NCBI GenBank assembly: GCA_020426425.1
Contig: JAGQQB010000198.1
Coordinates: forward strand, 1 to 6,805
Length of the DNA stretch: 6,805 nucleotides
Reading direction: 5' to 3'
Origin: Planctomycetaceae bacterium
GTDB lineage: Bacteria > Planctomycetota > Planctomycetia > Planctomycetales > Planctomycetaceae
The number at the start of each line of letters is the position of its first letter. Position 1 is the stretch's first letter. Of this stretch, positions 1 to 5,700 are shown piece after piece. A model generated the notes under the pieces. The model was given only the letters and a program-made list of their open reading frames with translations, searched no databases and was not told where the DNA came from. The position numbers and the translations under genes are program-made.

Positions 1-1
1 C

Positions 2-379
2 TGGCGGAAGAAGCAACAGCTCTGGGAGTACTCGGCTCCCAAGCGACAGCAGCGAATTCAGTCGAGTCCGGCAGTCACTGACGAACTCGTGGTCATCGGC
101 AGTCGCGACAAGCATCTGCACGCGATTGATCGCAAGACCGGGACACTCCGTTGGCAGTTCGCGACGCGGTCCGGCATCGATGGTTCGCCTGTCATCACCG
201 GTGACCGCGTCTTCTTTGGCTCGGGCGACAAGAATCTGTATTGCCTCGCCTTATCGAGTGGCGAGGAATTGTGGCGACACAATGCCGGTCAGGGATTCAC
301 CGGATCGCCAGCGGTCGCCGGCGGCAGGTTGGTGATCGGCACCGATTCCTCGAATGGTCGGATTCTGTGCTTCGGCTGA
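2..379 (+). CDS. PQQ-like beta-propeller repeat protein, C-terminal fragment
   Basis: The last 125 residues of a protein whose start lies left of the window. It shows repeated outer strands of the PQQ/PilB-type propeller: SSPAVTDELVVIGSRD (about 21-36), GSPVITGDRVFFGSGD (61-76) and GSPAVAGGRLVIGTD (101-115). Between them run the typical strands ending in KTGTLRWQF and SGEELWRHN. The spacing of about 40 residues per unit matches one propeller blade each. Such proteins in planctomycetes are usually exported and act as binding scaffolds or BamB-like assembly factors, or as quinoprotein dehydrogenases when catalytic residues are present. No catalytic residues or signal peptide can be judged here because the N-terminus is missing. 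The frame is open from base 2 to the TGA at 377-379. No plus-strand terminator follows, so transcripts may run antisense to the minus-strand RNA at 438-561. The fold is sure; the specific function is not. Confidence 0.85.
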   Translation, partial: WRKKQQLWEYSAPKRQQRIQSSPAVTDELVVIGSRDKHLHAIDRKTGTLRWQFATRSGIDGSPVITGDRVFFGSGDKNLYCLALSSGEELWRHNAGQGFTGSPAVAGGRLVIGTDSSNGRILCFG

Positions 380-437
380 CTGTGGGATGCTTCCTGCTGC
401 GAGGCATCTGATATCCATAGCGTTGCTCTCAGCGCAC

Positions 438-464
438 AAAAAAACCCGCTCATCCAGAGCGGGT
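438..464 (-). terminator. Rho-independent terminator, minus strand only
   Basis: A perfect 8-bp GC-rich stem (444-451 with 457-464) has a 5-nt loop (452-456). Read on the minus strand it is followed by seven U residues (444-438). On the plus strand the hairpin is followed by CGCCGCATC, with no U-run, so it terminates minus-strand transcription only. No protein gene lies upstream of it on that strand; the only candidate transcript is the structured RNA at 438-561. Confidence 0.85.
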
Positions 465-561
465 CGCCGCATCTTTGGGGGTGAATGAAACCACGTTTTG
501 CGATACGAACGGGATTCCCAAATTTCGATGCGGGATGATTCATACGAATCACGAGGAATAG
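438..561 (-). ncRNA. Putative sigma-54-dependent structured small RNA (about 124 nt)
   Basis: The predicted start, about base 561, is set by the minus-strand sigma-54 promoter at 572-588; the end is set by the terminator at 464-438. The interval folds almost completely. A 5' hairpin TGATTC/GAATCA with a GTAT loop spans 551-536. A long stem then pairs 527-533 with 467-473 (7 bp) and 517-522 with 474-479 (6 bp), with a four-base bulge at 523-526. Inside it an apical hairpin pairs 508-513 with 491-497, with one bulged base. After a 2-nt linker comes the terminator stem. Two-base linkers on both sides of the long stem suggest a compact folded RNA rather than a leader. I recognise no Rfam family: there are no tRNA, tmRNA, 6S, RNase P or SRP signatures. 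Short reading frames inside it are not persuasive. The structure is seen in the sequence; expression and function are inferred. Confidence 0.6.
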
Positions 562-571
562 AGAATCGTAC

Positions 572-588
572 TGCACATGGCGTGCCAA
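572..588 (-). promoter_or_regulatory. Sigma-54 (RpoN) promoter, minus strand
   Basis: Read on the minus strand the site is TTGGCACG-N4-GTGCA. The sigma-54 consensus is YTGGCACG-N4-TTGCW, so the only mismatch is G for T at the first base of the -12 element. The invariant GG (586-585) and GC (574-573) are 12 bp apart, as required. The predicted start is about base 561, leading directly into the structured RNA and its terminator. Confidence 0.65.
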
Positions 589-765
589 GGGAGGGATTTC
601 ATGGAAGTCACAGCTGTTTGCCACGGATTTCCACGATCGTCGCCAGGTGACTGCTGCGAAACAGCTGCATGCGGAGTTGATCAGGCCATGCATCACAGTA
701 GAGCAAGCCGTTCGATAGCGAGCGCTGCAATCGCGTAAACCCTGAAATATTATCGTGTTCCTGAT
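589..765. promoter_or_regulatory. Intergenic core between two divergent sigma-54 promoters, with candidate enhancer sites
   Basis: No gene is seen here. The stretch separates the two divergent sigma-54 promoters, so activator binding sites would be expected in it. The best candidate is an inverted pair of 9-mers, CAGCTGTTT at 611-619 and AAACAGCTG at 659-667. Their CAGCTG cores are 51 bp apart, close to five helical turns, so they would lie on the same face of DNA. They lie about 100-155 bp upstream of the plus promoter and 23-79 bp upstream of the minus promoter. A second inverted pair is TGCATG (667-672) and CATGCA (687-692). The distance to the plus promoter is typical for enhancer-binding proteins. 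That these sites bind the neighbouring activator is only inferred. Confidence 0.35.
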
Positions 766-782
766 TTGGCACGGCAACTGCA
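766..782 (+). promoter_or_regulatory. Sigma-54 (RpoN) promoter, plus strand
   Basis: The site reads TTGGCACG-N4-CTGCA against the consensus YTGGCACG-N4-TTGCW, with one mismatch at the first base of the -12 element. GG (768-769) and GC (780-781) are exactly 12 bp apart. The predicted start is A793. Transcription from it meets a terminator at 842-878 long before the next gene at 1072. Confidence 0.7.
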
Positions 783-792
783 TACTTCTTTG

Positions 793-878
793 ATGTTGCC
801 CGAGCACGGTAAGGCCCGCACGTGCTCATTGGCATCCGAATAGCGTCCCGGGAGTGTCTCTCGGGACGCTTTCGTTTT
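793..878 (+). ncRNA. Putative sigma-54-dependent small RNA or attenuated leader (about 86 nt)
   Basis: The RNA runs from the predicted sigma-54 start at 793 to the U-rich tail of the terminator at 878. Two stem-loops fill it. The first pairs 802-808 with 821-827 (GAGCACG/CGTGCTC) around a 12-nt loop, extended by 798-800 with 831-833. The second is the terminator stem 842-854 with 858-870. Only about five bases separate them. No credible reading frame is present. Because the sigma-54 activator gene follows in the same direction at 1072, the element may instead be a leader that lets only part of the transcription through into the activator gene. A free small RNA and a leaky leader are not exclusive. 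I recognise no known RNA family. Confidence 0.55.
842..878 (+). terminator. Strong intrinsic terminator, plus strand
   Basis: A 13-bp stem pairs 842-854 with 858-870; all pairs are Watson-Crick except one G-U. The apical loop is three bases (TGT). It is followed by TTCGTTTT (871-878). It cannot serve the propeller gene well, because that ends 460 bases upstream. It fits the end of a short transcript from the sigma-54 promoter at 766-782. Confidence 0.75.
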
Positions 879-1006
879 GCCATCGGCGTAATTCGATTCA
901 AAAAACAACACCCTCTGGTAGTGCAATTCGCAGCACAATCCACGCCAGTGGCATAGAATTTGTTTAGTACTGCACGAATGGCACATCCCCGCTCGCCATT
1001 CAACTC

Positions 1007-1035
1007 GTGGTGGCCACCACAGCAGCAGCCACCAC
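1007..1035. promoter_or_regulatory. Perfect 14-bp palindrome plus repeated arm ahead of the activator gene
   Basis: GTGGTGGCCACCAC at 1007-1020 is a perfect 14-bp palindrome. Its right arm CCACCAC recurs at 1029-1035 after an AGC triplet run. The left arm could therefore pair with either copy in RNA. It lies about 40-65 bases before the GTG start of the sigma-54 activator, a place suited to an operator or a leader structure. The surrounding stretch 879-1071 holds nothing else firm: a TAGAAT hexamer (954-959) resembles a -10 box but has no good -35 partner. Confidence 0.3.
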
Positions 1036-1071
1036 CATATTGCATCCCACCTTGATAAAGCGGTCTCACCT

Positions 1072-3141
1072 GTGACGCAGCCAGAACTCACCCGAGTCGA
1101 TCTCCCCCCGCAACGAACCCTGTTCCTCGTCGTCCATCGCGAAGCGGCGAGAGTGGATGTTGTGGAACTCCCGCCGGGGGGGCGCGTGACGATCGGCAGA
1201 GCTCCCTCCAATCGAGTCATTCTCAACGACTCCAAGTGCAGTCGACAGCATGGCGAACTATTCAGTCGGACCGGACAGTGGATGCTGCGCGATCTGGAGA
1301 GCCGCAATGGCATTCTGATGGATGGCGAGCGGATCGTCGAAGAGACACCGCTGGCCGTAGGGGAAACGTTCTCAATCGGCAGTCATGAATTGACGCTCAC
1401 CGCCTTCCATCCTGATCGCCAAGCTGGAGGTGCTGAGGAGGCGGCTCGCTACGAAATCATCGAGCGACAGACCGGTACGCAGTTCGATGCGCCGGAAGGT
1501 GTCCACAAACTGAGCAAGGGGCGTGAAGGGGCGACGGACCTGTTCCGCCTGGCGCGGCTGATGGCGGCAGACGCAACCGAAGAGGAACTCTGTGAAACGG
1601 TGCTCAAGGGGATGCTCGTGCATTCGTCCGCAGAGATTGGCGGCGTGCTGCTGCTCACGACTGTCGAGGGAAAACCCCAGGCCAGTCAGTTGAAGACGGC
1701 CCTGACGGTGGGCACCGAAGCCGGTTTCCAATTCTCAACCTACCTGTCGCAAATCGTGCTTGACGATGGTCAGGCGGTGCTCGCGCATGACATCGCGAAG
1801 AATGCAGCACTTTCTGCGCAAGACAGTATTGAAGCGATTCAGGCGGAAAGCGCCATTTGCATTCCCATTCGTCATCATGGACAGATCCTCGGCGTCATCC
1901 ACTTGTATAGCCAGCAGGAGCGGTCGCCGCTTTCGCATCCCGACCTGGAGTTTTGCCTCGCCGTCGCTGATCAGATGGGCGACCACCTGCAGGCGCTGCG
2001 CGATCGACAGAGACTTGCACAGGGACTCGATCGCGTCCGTTCGCAGGTAGCTGACCTGCAAGACCAACTGGCGGTCGAATCGGAACTGGTGGGACATAGC
2101 GAGACGATGGATCGCGTGCGTCGCGTGATTTCGCGAGTCGCTCCGACTGAAGCGACCGTGTTGATTCGTGGCGAAAGTGGCGTCGGCAAGGAACTGGTCG
2201 CTCGCGCTCTGCATCTAAACAGTCAGCGTAAAGAGGCACCATTTGTCTGCGTCAACTGCGCAGCATTATCGGAGACGCTGCTCGAAAGCGAACTGTTCGG
2301 TCACGAGAAGGGCGCTTTCACTGGTGCCGCCGGTCAACGCATGGGGAAGTTCGAACAGGCAGATGGGGGGACGCTATTTCTCGATGAAGTTGGGGAGATG
2401 AGTCCCGAGATTCAGTCGAAATTCCTTCGTGTGCTCGAAGGCCAGGCGTTTGAACGAGTCGGTGGAGCGAAGGAAGTCACGGTCGATGTCCGCGTTGTTA
2501 CCGCCACCAATCGGGATCTGGAACAGGCCGTGCGGGAAGGTAAGTTCCGTCGCGATCTCTTTTTCCGGCTGCAGGTCATCGAAGTGACCGTTCCGCCACT
2601 GCGTGAACATGTCGACGACATCCCGGCGATTGCCAAACACTTTGTCGAGTGGTTCAGTAAACGCAGCGCGCGAAAGATTCGCGGATTAACGACCGCCTCC
2701 ATCCGCAAGTTGCAACAGCACAACTGGCCCGGCAATGTTCGCGAGCTACGCAACGTCATCGAACGGGCGGTCATCCTGGCCGAAGACGAAATGCTGGGGC
2801 CGGAAGATCTCATTCTCACCCGGTTGCGTTTGGACGAACACGATTCGAGCACCGACACGACGCGGTCGACGTCCGTGAACGCTTCCGACGTGCCGGTCGA
2901 CACCAGGGTCGACCCGATGGTTGACCTGTTTGGCAGCTTCATTCAGCAGGGGTTCAGTTTGGATGATGTGGACCGGTTGTACATTGAAGCGGTGCTCGAT
3001 TCACAGGAGTGGAACAAGTCGGCAGCGTCGCGTTTGCTGAAGATTGAGCGCACGACACTCGACCGGCGTCTGAAAAAGTACGGCATGGCCCGGCCCGGCG
3101 ACGACGATGGAGATGGAACCGGCGATGATTCCGAGGAATAG
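1072..3141 (+). CDS. FHA-GAF-containing sigma-54 enhancer-binding transcriptional activator
   Basis: A 689-residue cytoplasmic regulator that would use ATP hydrolysis to open sigma-54 RNA polymerase complexes. Domains in order: FHA (about 20-112) with the phosphothreonine-binding set G42-R43, S57-R58-x-H60 and S77-R78-N79-G80 intact; GAF (about 155-305); a short coiled coil (about 305-337); AAA+ (about 338-575); an acidic/threonine-rich linker; and a Fis-type HTH (about 640-670, NKSAASRLLKIERTTLDRRL). The AAA+ has Walker A GESGVGKE (367-374), the sigma-54-contacting GAFTGA loop (414-419), Walker B GGTLFLDE (432-439), the arginine-finger region RRDLFFRL (493-500) and sensor II WPGNVREL (552-559), so it should be fully active. 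There is no receiver domain; signal input is likely phosphothreonine binding by FHA plus a GAF ligand. The tail (674-689) is very acidic. GTG at 1072 is chosen because no nearer ATG exists and FHA starts soon after; the ribosome site is poor. It lies just downstream of two sigma-54 promoters, its likely targets. Confidence 0.93.
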   Translation: MTQPELTRVDLPPQRTLFLVVHREAARVDVVELPPGGRVTIGRAPSNRVILNDSKCSRQHGELFSRTGQWMLRDLESRNGILMDGERIVEETPLAVGETFSIGSHELTLTAFHPDRQAGGAEEAARYEIIERQTGTQFDAPEGVHKLSKGREGATDLFRLARLMAADATEEELCETVLKGMLVHSSAEIGGVLLLTTVEGKPQASQLKTALTVGTEAGFQFSTYLSQIVLDDGQAVLAHDIAKNAALSAQDSIEAIQAESAICIPIRHHGQILGVIHLYSQQERSPLSHPDLEFCLAVADQMGDHLQALRDRQRLAQGLDRVRSQVADLQDQLAVESELVGHSETMDRVRRVISRVAPTEATVLIRGESGVGKELVARALHLNSQRKEAPFVCVNCAALSETLLESELFGHEKGAFTGAAGQRMGKFEQADGGTLFLDEVGEMSPEIQSKFLRVLEGQAFERVGGAKEVTVDVRVVTATNRDLEQAVREGKFRRDLFFRLQVIEVTVPPLREHVDDIPAIAKHFVEWFSKRSARKIRGLTTASIRKLQQHNWPGNVRELRNVIERAVILAEDEMLGPEDLILTRLRLDEHDSSTDTTRSTSVNASDVPVDTRVDPMVDLFGSFIQQGFSLDDVDRLYIEAVLDSQEWNKSAASRLLKIERTTLDRRLKKYGMARPGDDDGDGTGDDSEE

Positions 3142-3458
3142 CGTGATCGGACAGCTCCACACGCCTGCGCCGCTTCGTCCAGTGGGCCGGTGGAATTCGT
3201 GACCGCACTGAAGTTGCGATTTCCCGGAACGGGCGATCGCCACCTCATTCTGCGGACAACCCCTCACCGTTGCCCAATCGTTTTTCCCATCCACCGTGCA
3301 GCTGAGAGTGGGTGAGGACTCACGCATTGTCGGAATGGGCGCTTCACAACGCCCCTTGTTTCCGTCACGATACCCGCCGTGGAGGCTTTTGCTTTGTGCT
3401 GGCATCGTTTCCATGTCTGTTGTCCAACTGAACGAACGGTCACGCTTGCTTTGCTCCT
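3142..3458. other. Intergenic gap without a recognisable gene
   Basis: No credible reading frame, tRNA or sigma-54 site was seen here. A 10-bp palindrome GGCGATCGCC (3232-3241) looks accidental in GC-rich DNA. A modest GC hairpin at 3337-3354 followed by a mixed T tract may end the activator transcript. The promoter of the acetyltransferase gene must lie here or upstream, but no clear -35/-10 pair stands out. Confidence 0.5.
3337..3361 (+). terminator. Weak candidate terminator after the activator gene
   Basis: A stem of five G-C pairs (3337-3341 with 3350-3354) with an 8-nt loop is followed by CTTGTTT. The stem is short and the T tract interrupted, so this is only a possible terminator. It is the best one in the gap. 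Confidence 0.25.
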
Positions 3459-3884
3459 ATGGCTGGTCTGCAAGACATCATTGTACGTCCCGCCCAGCCA
3501 GACGATCTGGCTGGGGTTGAGGCATTGATCAGTCCGTTTGTGGATGCCCGCAAGATCTTGCCTCGCACTACGGACGAACTCGCGGATTTGCTGCGGCACG
3601 GCTTTGTTGCCGTCGCCGACGAGGCGATCGTTGGTTTTGGAACGCTCGAAATCTATTCGCGCAAGTTGGCGGAAATCCGCAGCTTGTGTGTCAGTACCGA
3701 GTTCCAGGGGCGTGGAATCGGCAAACGCATCACGCGTGCCTGTATCGATCTCGCCAAAGAACGGAACATCTTCGAAGTGATGGTGATCACCTCATCGGAA
3801 GAGATCTTTCGCTCCTGTGGATTCGAGTTCACGCTTCCTGGCGAGAAGAAGGCCCTCTTTCTGCAAACCCGCGACGAACCATGA
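3459..3884 (+). CDS. GNAT acetyltransferase resembling short N-acetylglutamate synthase
   Basis: A 141-residue single-domain GNAT protein that would transfer an acetyl group from acetyl-CoA to an amine. The acetyl-CoA pyrophosphate loop is clear: Q83-G84-R85-G86-I87-G88-K89. The core strand before it, AEIRSLCVSTEF, and the later strand-helix FEVMVITSSEEIFRSCGFE are typical. The overall pattern (LPRTTDEL near 34-41, a GEIR/AEIR-like strand, a CGF segment near the end) recalls the acetyltransferase half of ArgA and the short NAGS proteins of actinobacteria and planctomycetes, so a role in the first step of arginine synthesis is possible. No arg genes are adjacent, so the substrate is unproven. 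ATG at 3459 is the only good start but lacks a Shine-Dalgarno sequence. The exported cytochrome gene follows after 43 nt and may be co-transcribed. Confidence 0.85.
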   Translation: MAGLQDIIVRPAQPDDLAGVEALISPFVDARKILPRTTDELADLLRHGFVAVADEAIVGFGTLEIYSRKLAEIRSLCVSTEFQGRGIGKRITRACIDLAKERNIFEVMVITSSEEIFRSCGFEFTLPGEKKALFLQTRDEP

Positions 3885-3912
3885 TTCGCGAGAATGCGGA
3901 CTGTCCATTCCT

Positions 3913-3918
3913 AAGGAG
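3913..3918 (+). promoter_or_regulatory. Ribosome binding site fixing the GTG start at 3928
   Basis: AAGGAG, a near-perfect Shine-Dalgarno, ends nine bases before GTG 3928. It decides against the longer in-frame start at ATG 3817, which would overlap the acetyltransferase gene and put a charged 37-residue extension before the signal peptide. Confidence 0.75.
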
Positions 3919-3927
3919 ACGTTGCCC

Positions 3928-5700
3928 GTGCAATCCTGGCCAATCCGAATCGGGGCCTTGTGCCTGACGCTCGTTGTACTGGGCTGCGGAAGCGCCGCAC
4001 TGGCTGCCGATTCCCCCAGCGCCGTCGCACCGCTGATGAAGCTGCTGCAGAGCGGCAAGGTCCCCGAGTCGAATCGCGAACGGATCATTTCCCTGATTTG
4101 TGCCAAGGGGAACGCTGCAGATCTGGCCTATATCCTGGAACAGGTGCTCCAGCCAGAAGTCTGGCCAGCAGAACTGCGGATGACTGTGCTCAAGTCGTTG
4201 CGGGAGGCGGCCGTCAATCGCAAAGTGATCCCCGATCAGCATCGGGAGGGGATCGCGGCGATCATCGAGTCCGATAATTCGGAGTTGCGGTCAATCGCCA
4301 TCTCGCTGGCTGGAACGTGGAAGGAGCCAGCGGCAGCGAAATCGCTGACGGAGATCTCACTCAATCCGAGTCTGCAGATTGCGCTACGTGCTGCGGCGTT
4401 GGAGGGATTGTCCCAGGTAGATCGTGCAACTGCTCGGACAACGATCGCGTCACTGCTGGATGGAAAGCCGGACTTTGAAACGCGTTCGTTCGCAATCACA
4501 ACTCTGTTGCGGATCGCGCCCGAACAGGCGGCGGATCTTGCGGCGACCGCCCTCGCAGACGCGGCGGCAAACGATGATCCAGCAGTCCTGATGGATGCGT
4601 TCCTGAATTCTCAGGGCGGGGCGGACCAGCTTGCAACTGCATTGGCGGAAACCACTCTCGGCAAGGATGTTGCTCTGATGGCATTGCGGCATATGTACTC
4701 GGTGGGGCGCAGCGATCAACACCTCAGCGATGTGCTTAGCGAGTTTGCGGGTATCGCAGAGGAAATGCCACTGCCAACCAAGGAGGAACTGGCCACGCTG
4801 ATCGAGGAAGTCTGGTCCGATGGCGATCCCGCGCGGGGTGAAGCGGTTTTCCGCCGCAAAGATCTGAGCTGCATGAAGTGTCATGCCGTCAGCAAGGCCG
4901 GGGGACAGGTCGGCCCCGATCTGAGTGCTGTGGGATCGAGTTCCCCAGTGGAATACCTCGCAATGTCGGTGCTCGATCCTGACCAGGCAATCAAGGAGGC
5001 ATACATCACCAAGATTGTCCTGACCGACGATGGAAAGGTTGTGCAGGGGATCATCGCAGACCAGAGTGACGATACGTTGGTCCTGAAGGATCCAGCCGGG
5101 GAGTTGCACTCGATCGCCAAAGCGGACATTGAAGATCAGATCGACGGCAAATCATTGATGCCCAAAGGGTTGGTCAAGTTCATGACCCGTCGTGAGTTGA
5201 TCGATCTGATCCGGTTCCTGTCCGAACTGGGCAAGCCAGGTGACTACGCCATTCGTCAAACACAACGTGTGCAGCGGTGGAGAGTGTTGGTTGCCCCCAG
5301 TCCGGGACTGACGAGCGCGGTCCCCAACATTCTCCAATTTGGCGACGAAGTCTATTCCGCCACCAACTGGCAACCCGTCTATGCTCGCGTGAACGGCGAA
5401 TTGCCGCTTGAGGAGGCAGCGACGCAGGCGAAAAGCGACATCTTGTACCTGTACGGTGAAATTCAAGTGACACAGGGCGGCCCAGCCCAACTGAGCTTGA
5501 AGCCGGCACCTGGACTCGACATCTGGATTGATCGAGATGTTCTATCGGAAGGGGCGACAGGAGCGGTCGACCTGACGAGCGGAGTGCAACGGATCACGTT
5601 ACGAATTGACCCCGCTGTCTACGAACCAGCGTCTGTCTTGCTGGAATTGCAGAAGCCAGCAGGATCTGCGGCCGAATTCGCAGTGATTGATGGTCAGTGA
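3928..5700 (+). CDS. Exported HEAT-like repeat protein with planctomycete-type cytochrome c domain
   Basis: A 590-residue protein for the periplasm or outer face of the membrane. The N-terminus has a basic start (R7), a hydrophobic core and two possible cleavage points: a lipobox-like VLGC with Cys20, or an ALA-A type I site near residue 27. Residues about 30-290 are alanine/leucine-rich helices in HEAT-like pairs. Residues about 297-435 form the c-type heme domain of the Pirellula/Verrucomicrobium type (TIGR02603-like): C315-M-K-C318-H319, GPDL (329-332), SVLDPDQAIKEAY (347-359), and a likely axial Met in SLMPKGL (M411). Residues about 440-590 look like an extra beta-rich domain ending the protein; I cannot name it. 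These proteins are thought to carry electrons from periplasmic dehydrogenases, but no dehydrogenase is adjacent. The 3' end overlaps the convergent gene by 7 nt, with no terminator visible between them. Confidence 0.88.
   Translation: MQSWPIRIGALCLTLVVLGCGSAALAADSPSAVAPLMKLLQSGKVPESNRERIISLICAKGNAADLAYILEQVLQPEVWPAELRMTVLKSLREAAVNRKVIPDQHREGIAAIIESDNSELRSIAISLAGTWKEPAAAKSLTEISLNPSLQIALRAAALEGLSQVDRATARTTIASLLDGKPDFETRSFAITTLLRIAPEQAADLAATALADAAANDDPAVLMDAFLNSQGGADQLATALAETTLGKDVALMALRHMYSVGRSDQHLSDVLSEFAGIAEEMPLPTKEELATLIEEVWSDGDPARGEAVFRRKDLSCMKCHAVSKAGGQVGPDLSAVGSSSPVEYLAMSVLDPDQAIKEAYITKIVLTDDGKVVQGIIADQSDDTLVLKDPAGELHSIAKADIEDQIDGKSLMPKGLVKFMTRRELIDLIRFLSELGKPGDYAIRQTQRVQRWRVLVAPSPGLTSAVPNILQFGDEVYSATNWQPVYARVNGELPLEEAATQAKSDILYLYGEIQVTQGGPAQLSLKPAPGLDIWIDRDVLSEGATGAVDLTSGVQRITLRIDPAVYEPASVLLELQKPAGSAAEFAVIDGQ

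Noticed and set aside
465..880. Known structured RNAs (tRNA, tmRNA, 6S, RNase P, SRP) in the intergenic region
   Set aside because: None of the hallmark sequences (T-loop GTTCGA, RNase P core, SRP GNAR apex, CCA-end acceptor stem) were found on either strand.
979..993. Further sigma-54-like site TGGCAC at 979
   Set aside because: The GC expected 12 bp after GG is displaced to 11 bp. A similar site at 949-963 has GT in place of the required GC.
289..1313. Three long minus-strand reading frames (289-807, 608-1069, 750-1313)
   Set aside because: They overlap each other and the start of the activator gene, carry no recognisable domains, have cysteine/arginine-rich compositions typical of shadow frames, and run through a terminator and both sigma-54 units.
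3232..3241. 10-bp palindrome GGCGATCGCC
   Set aside because: It is a short GC-rich palindrome, likely by chance, with no second copy or gene-start context nearby.
3817..3927. N-terminal extension of the cytochrome gene to ATG 3817
   Set aside because: It would overlap the acetyltransferase gene and place charged residues before the signal peptide; GTG 3928 has a strong Shine-Dalgarno at the right distance.
3881..3967. Small frame starting at ATG 3881, overlapping the acetyltransferase stop as ATGA
   Set aside because: It yields only 28 residues with no features, lacks a ribosome site, and runs across the better-supported start and signal peptide of the cytochrome gene in another frame.
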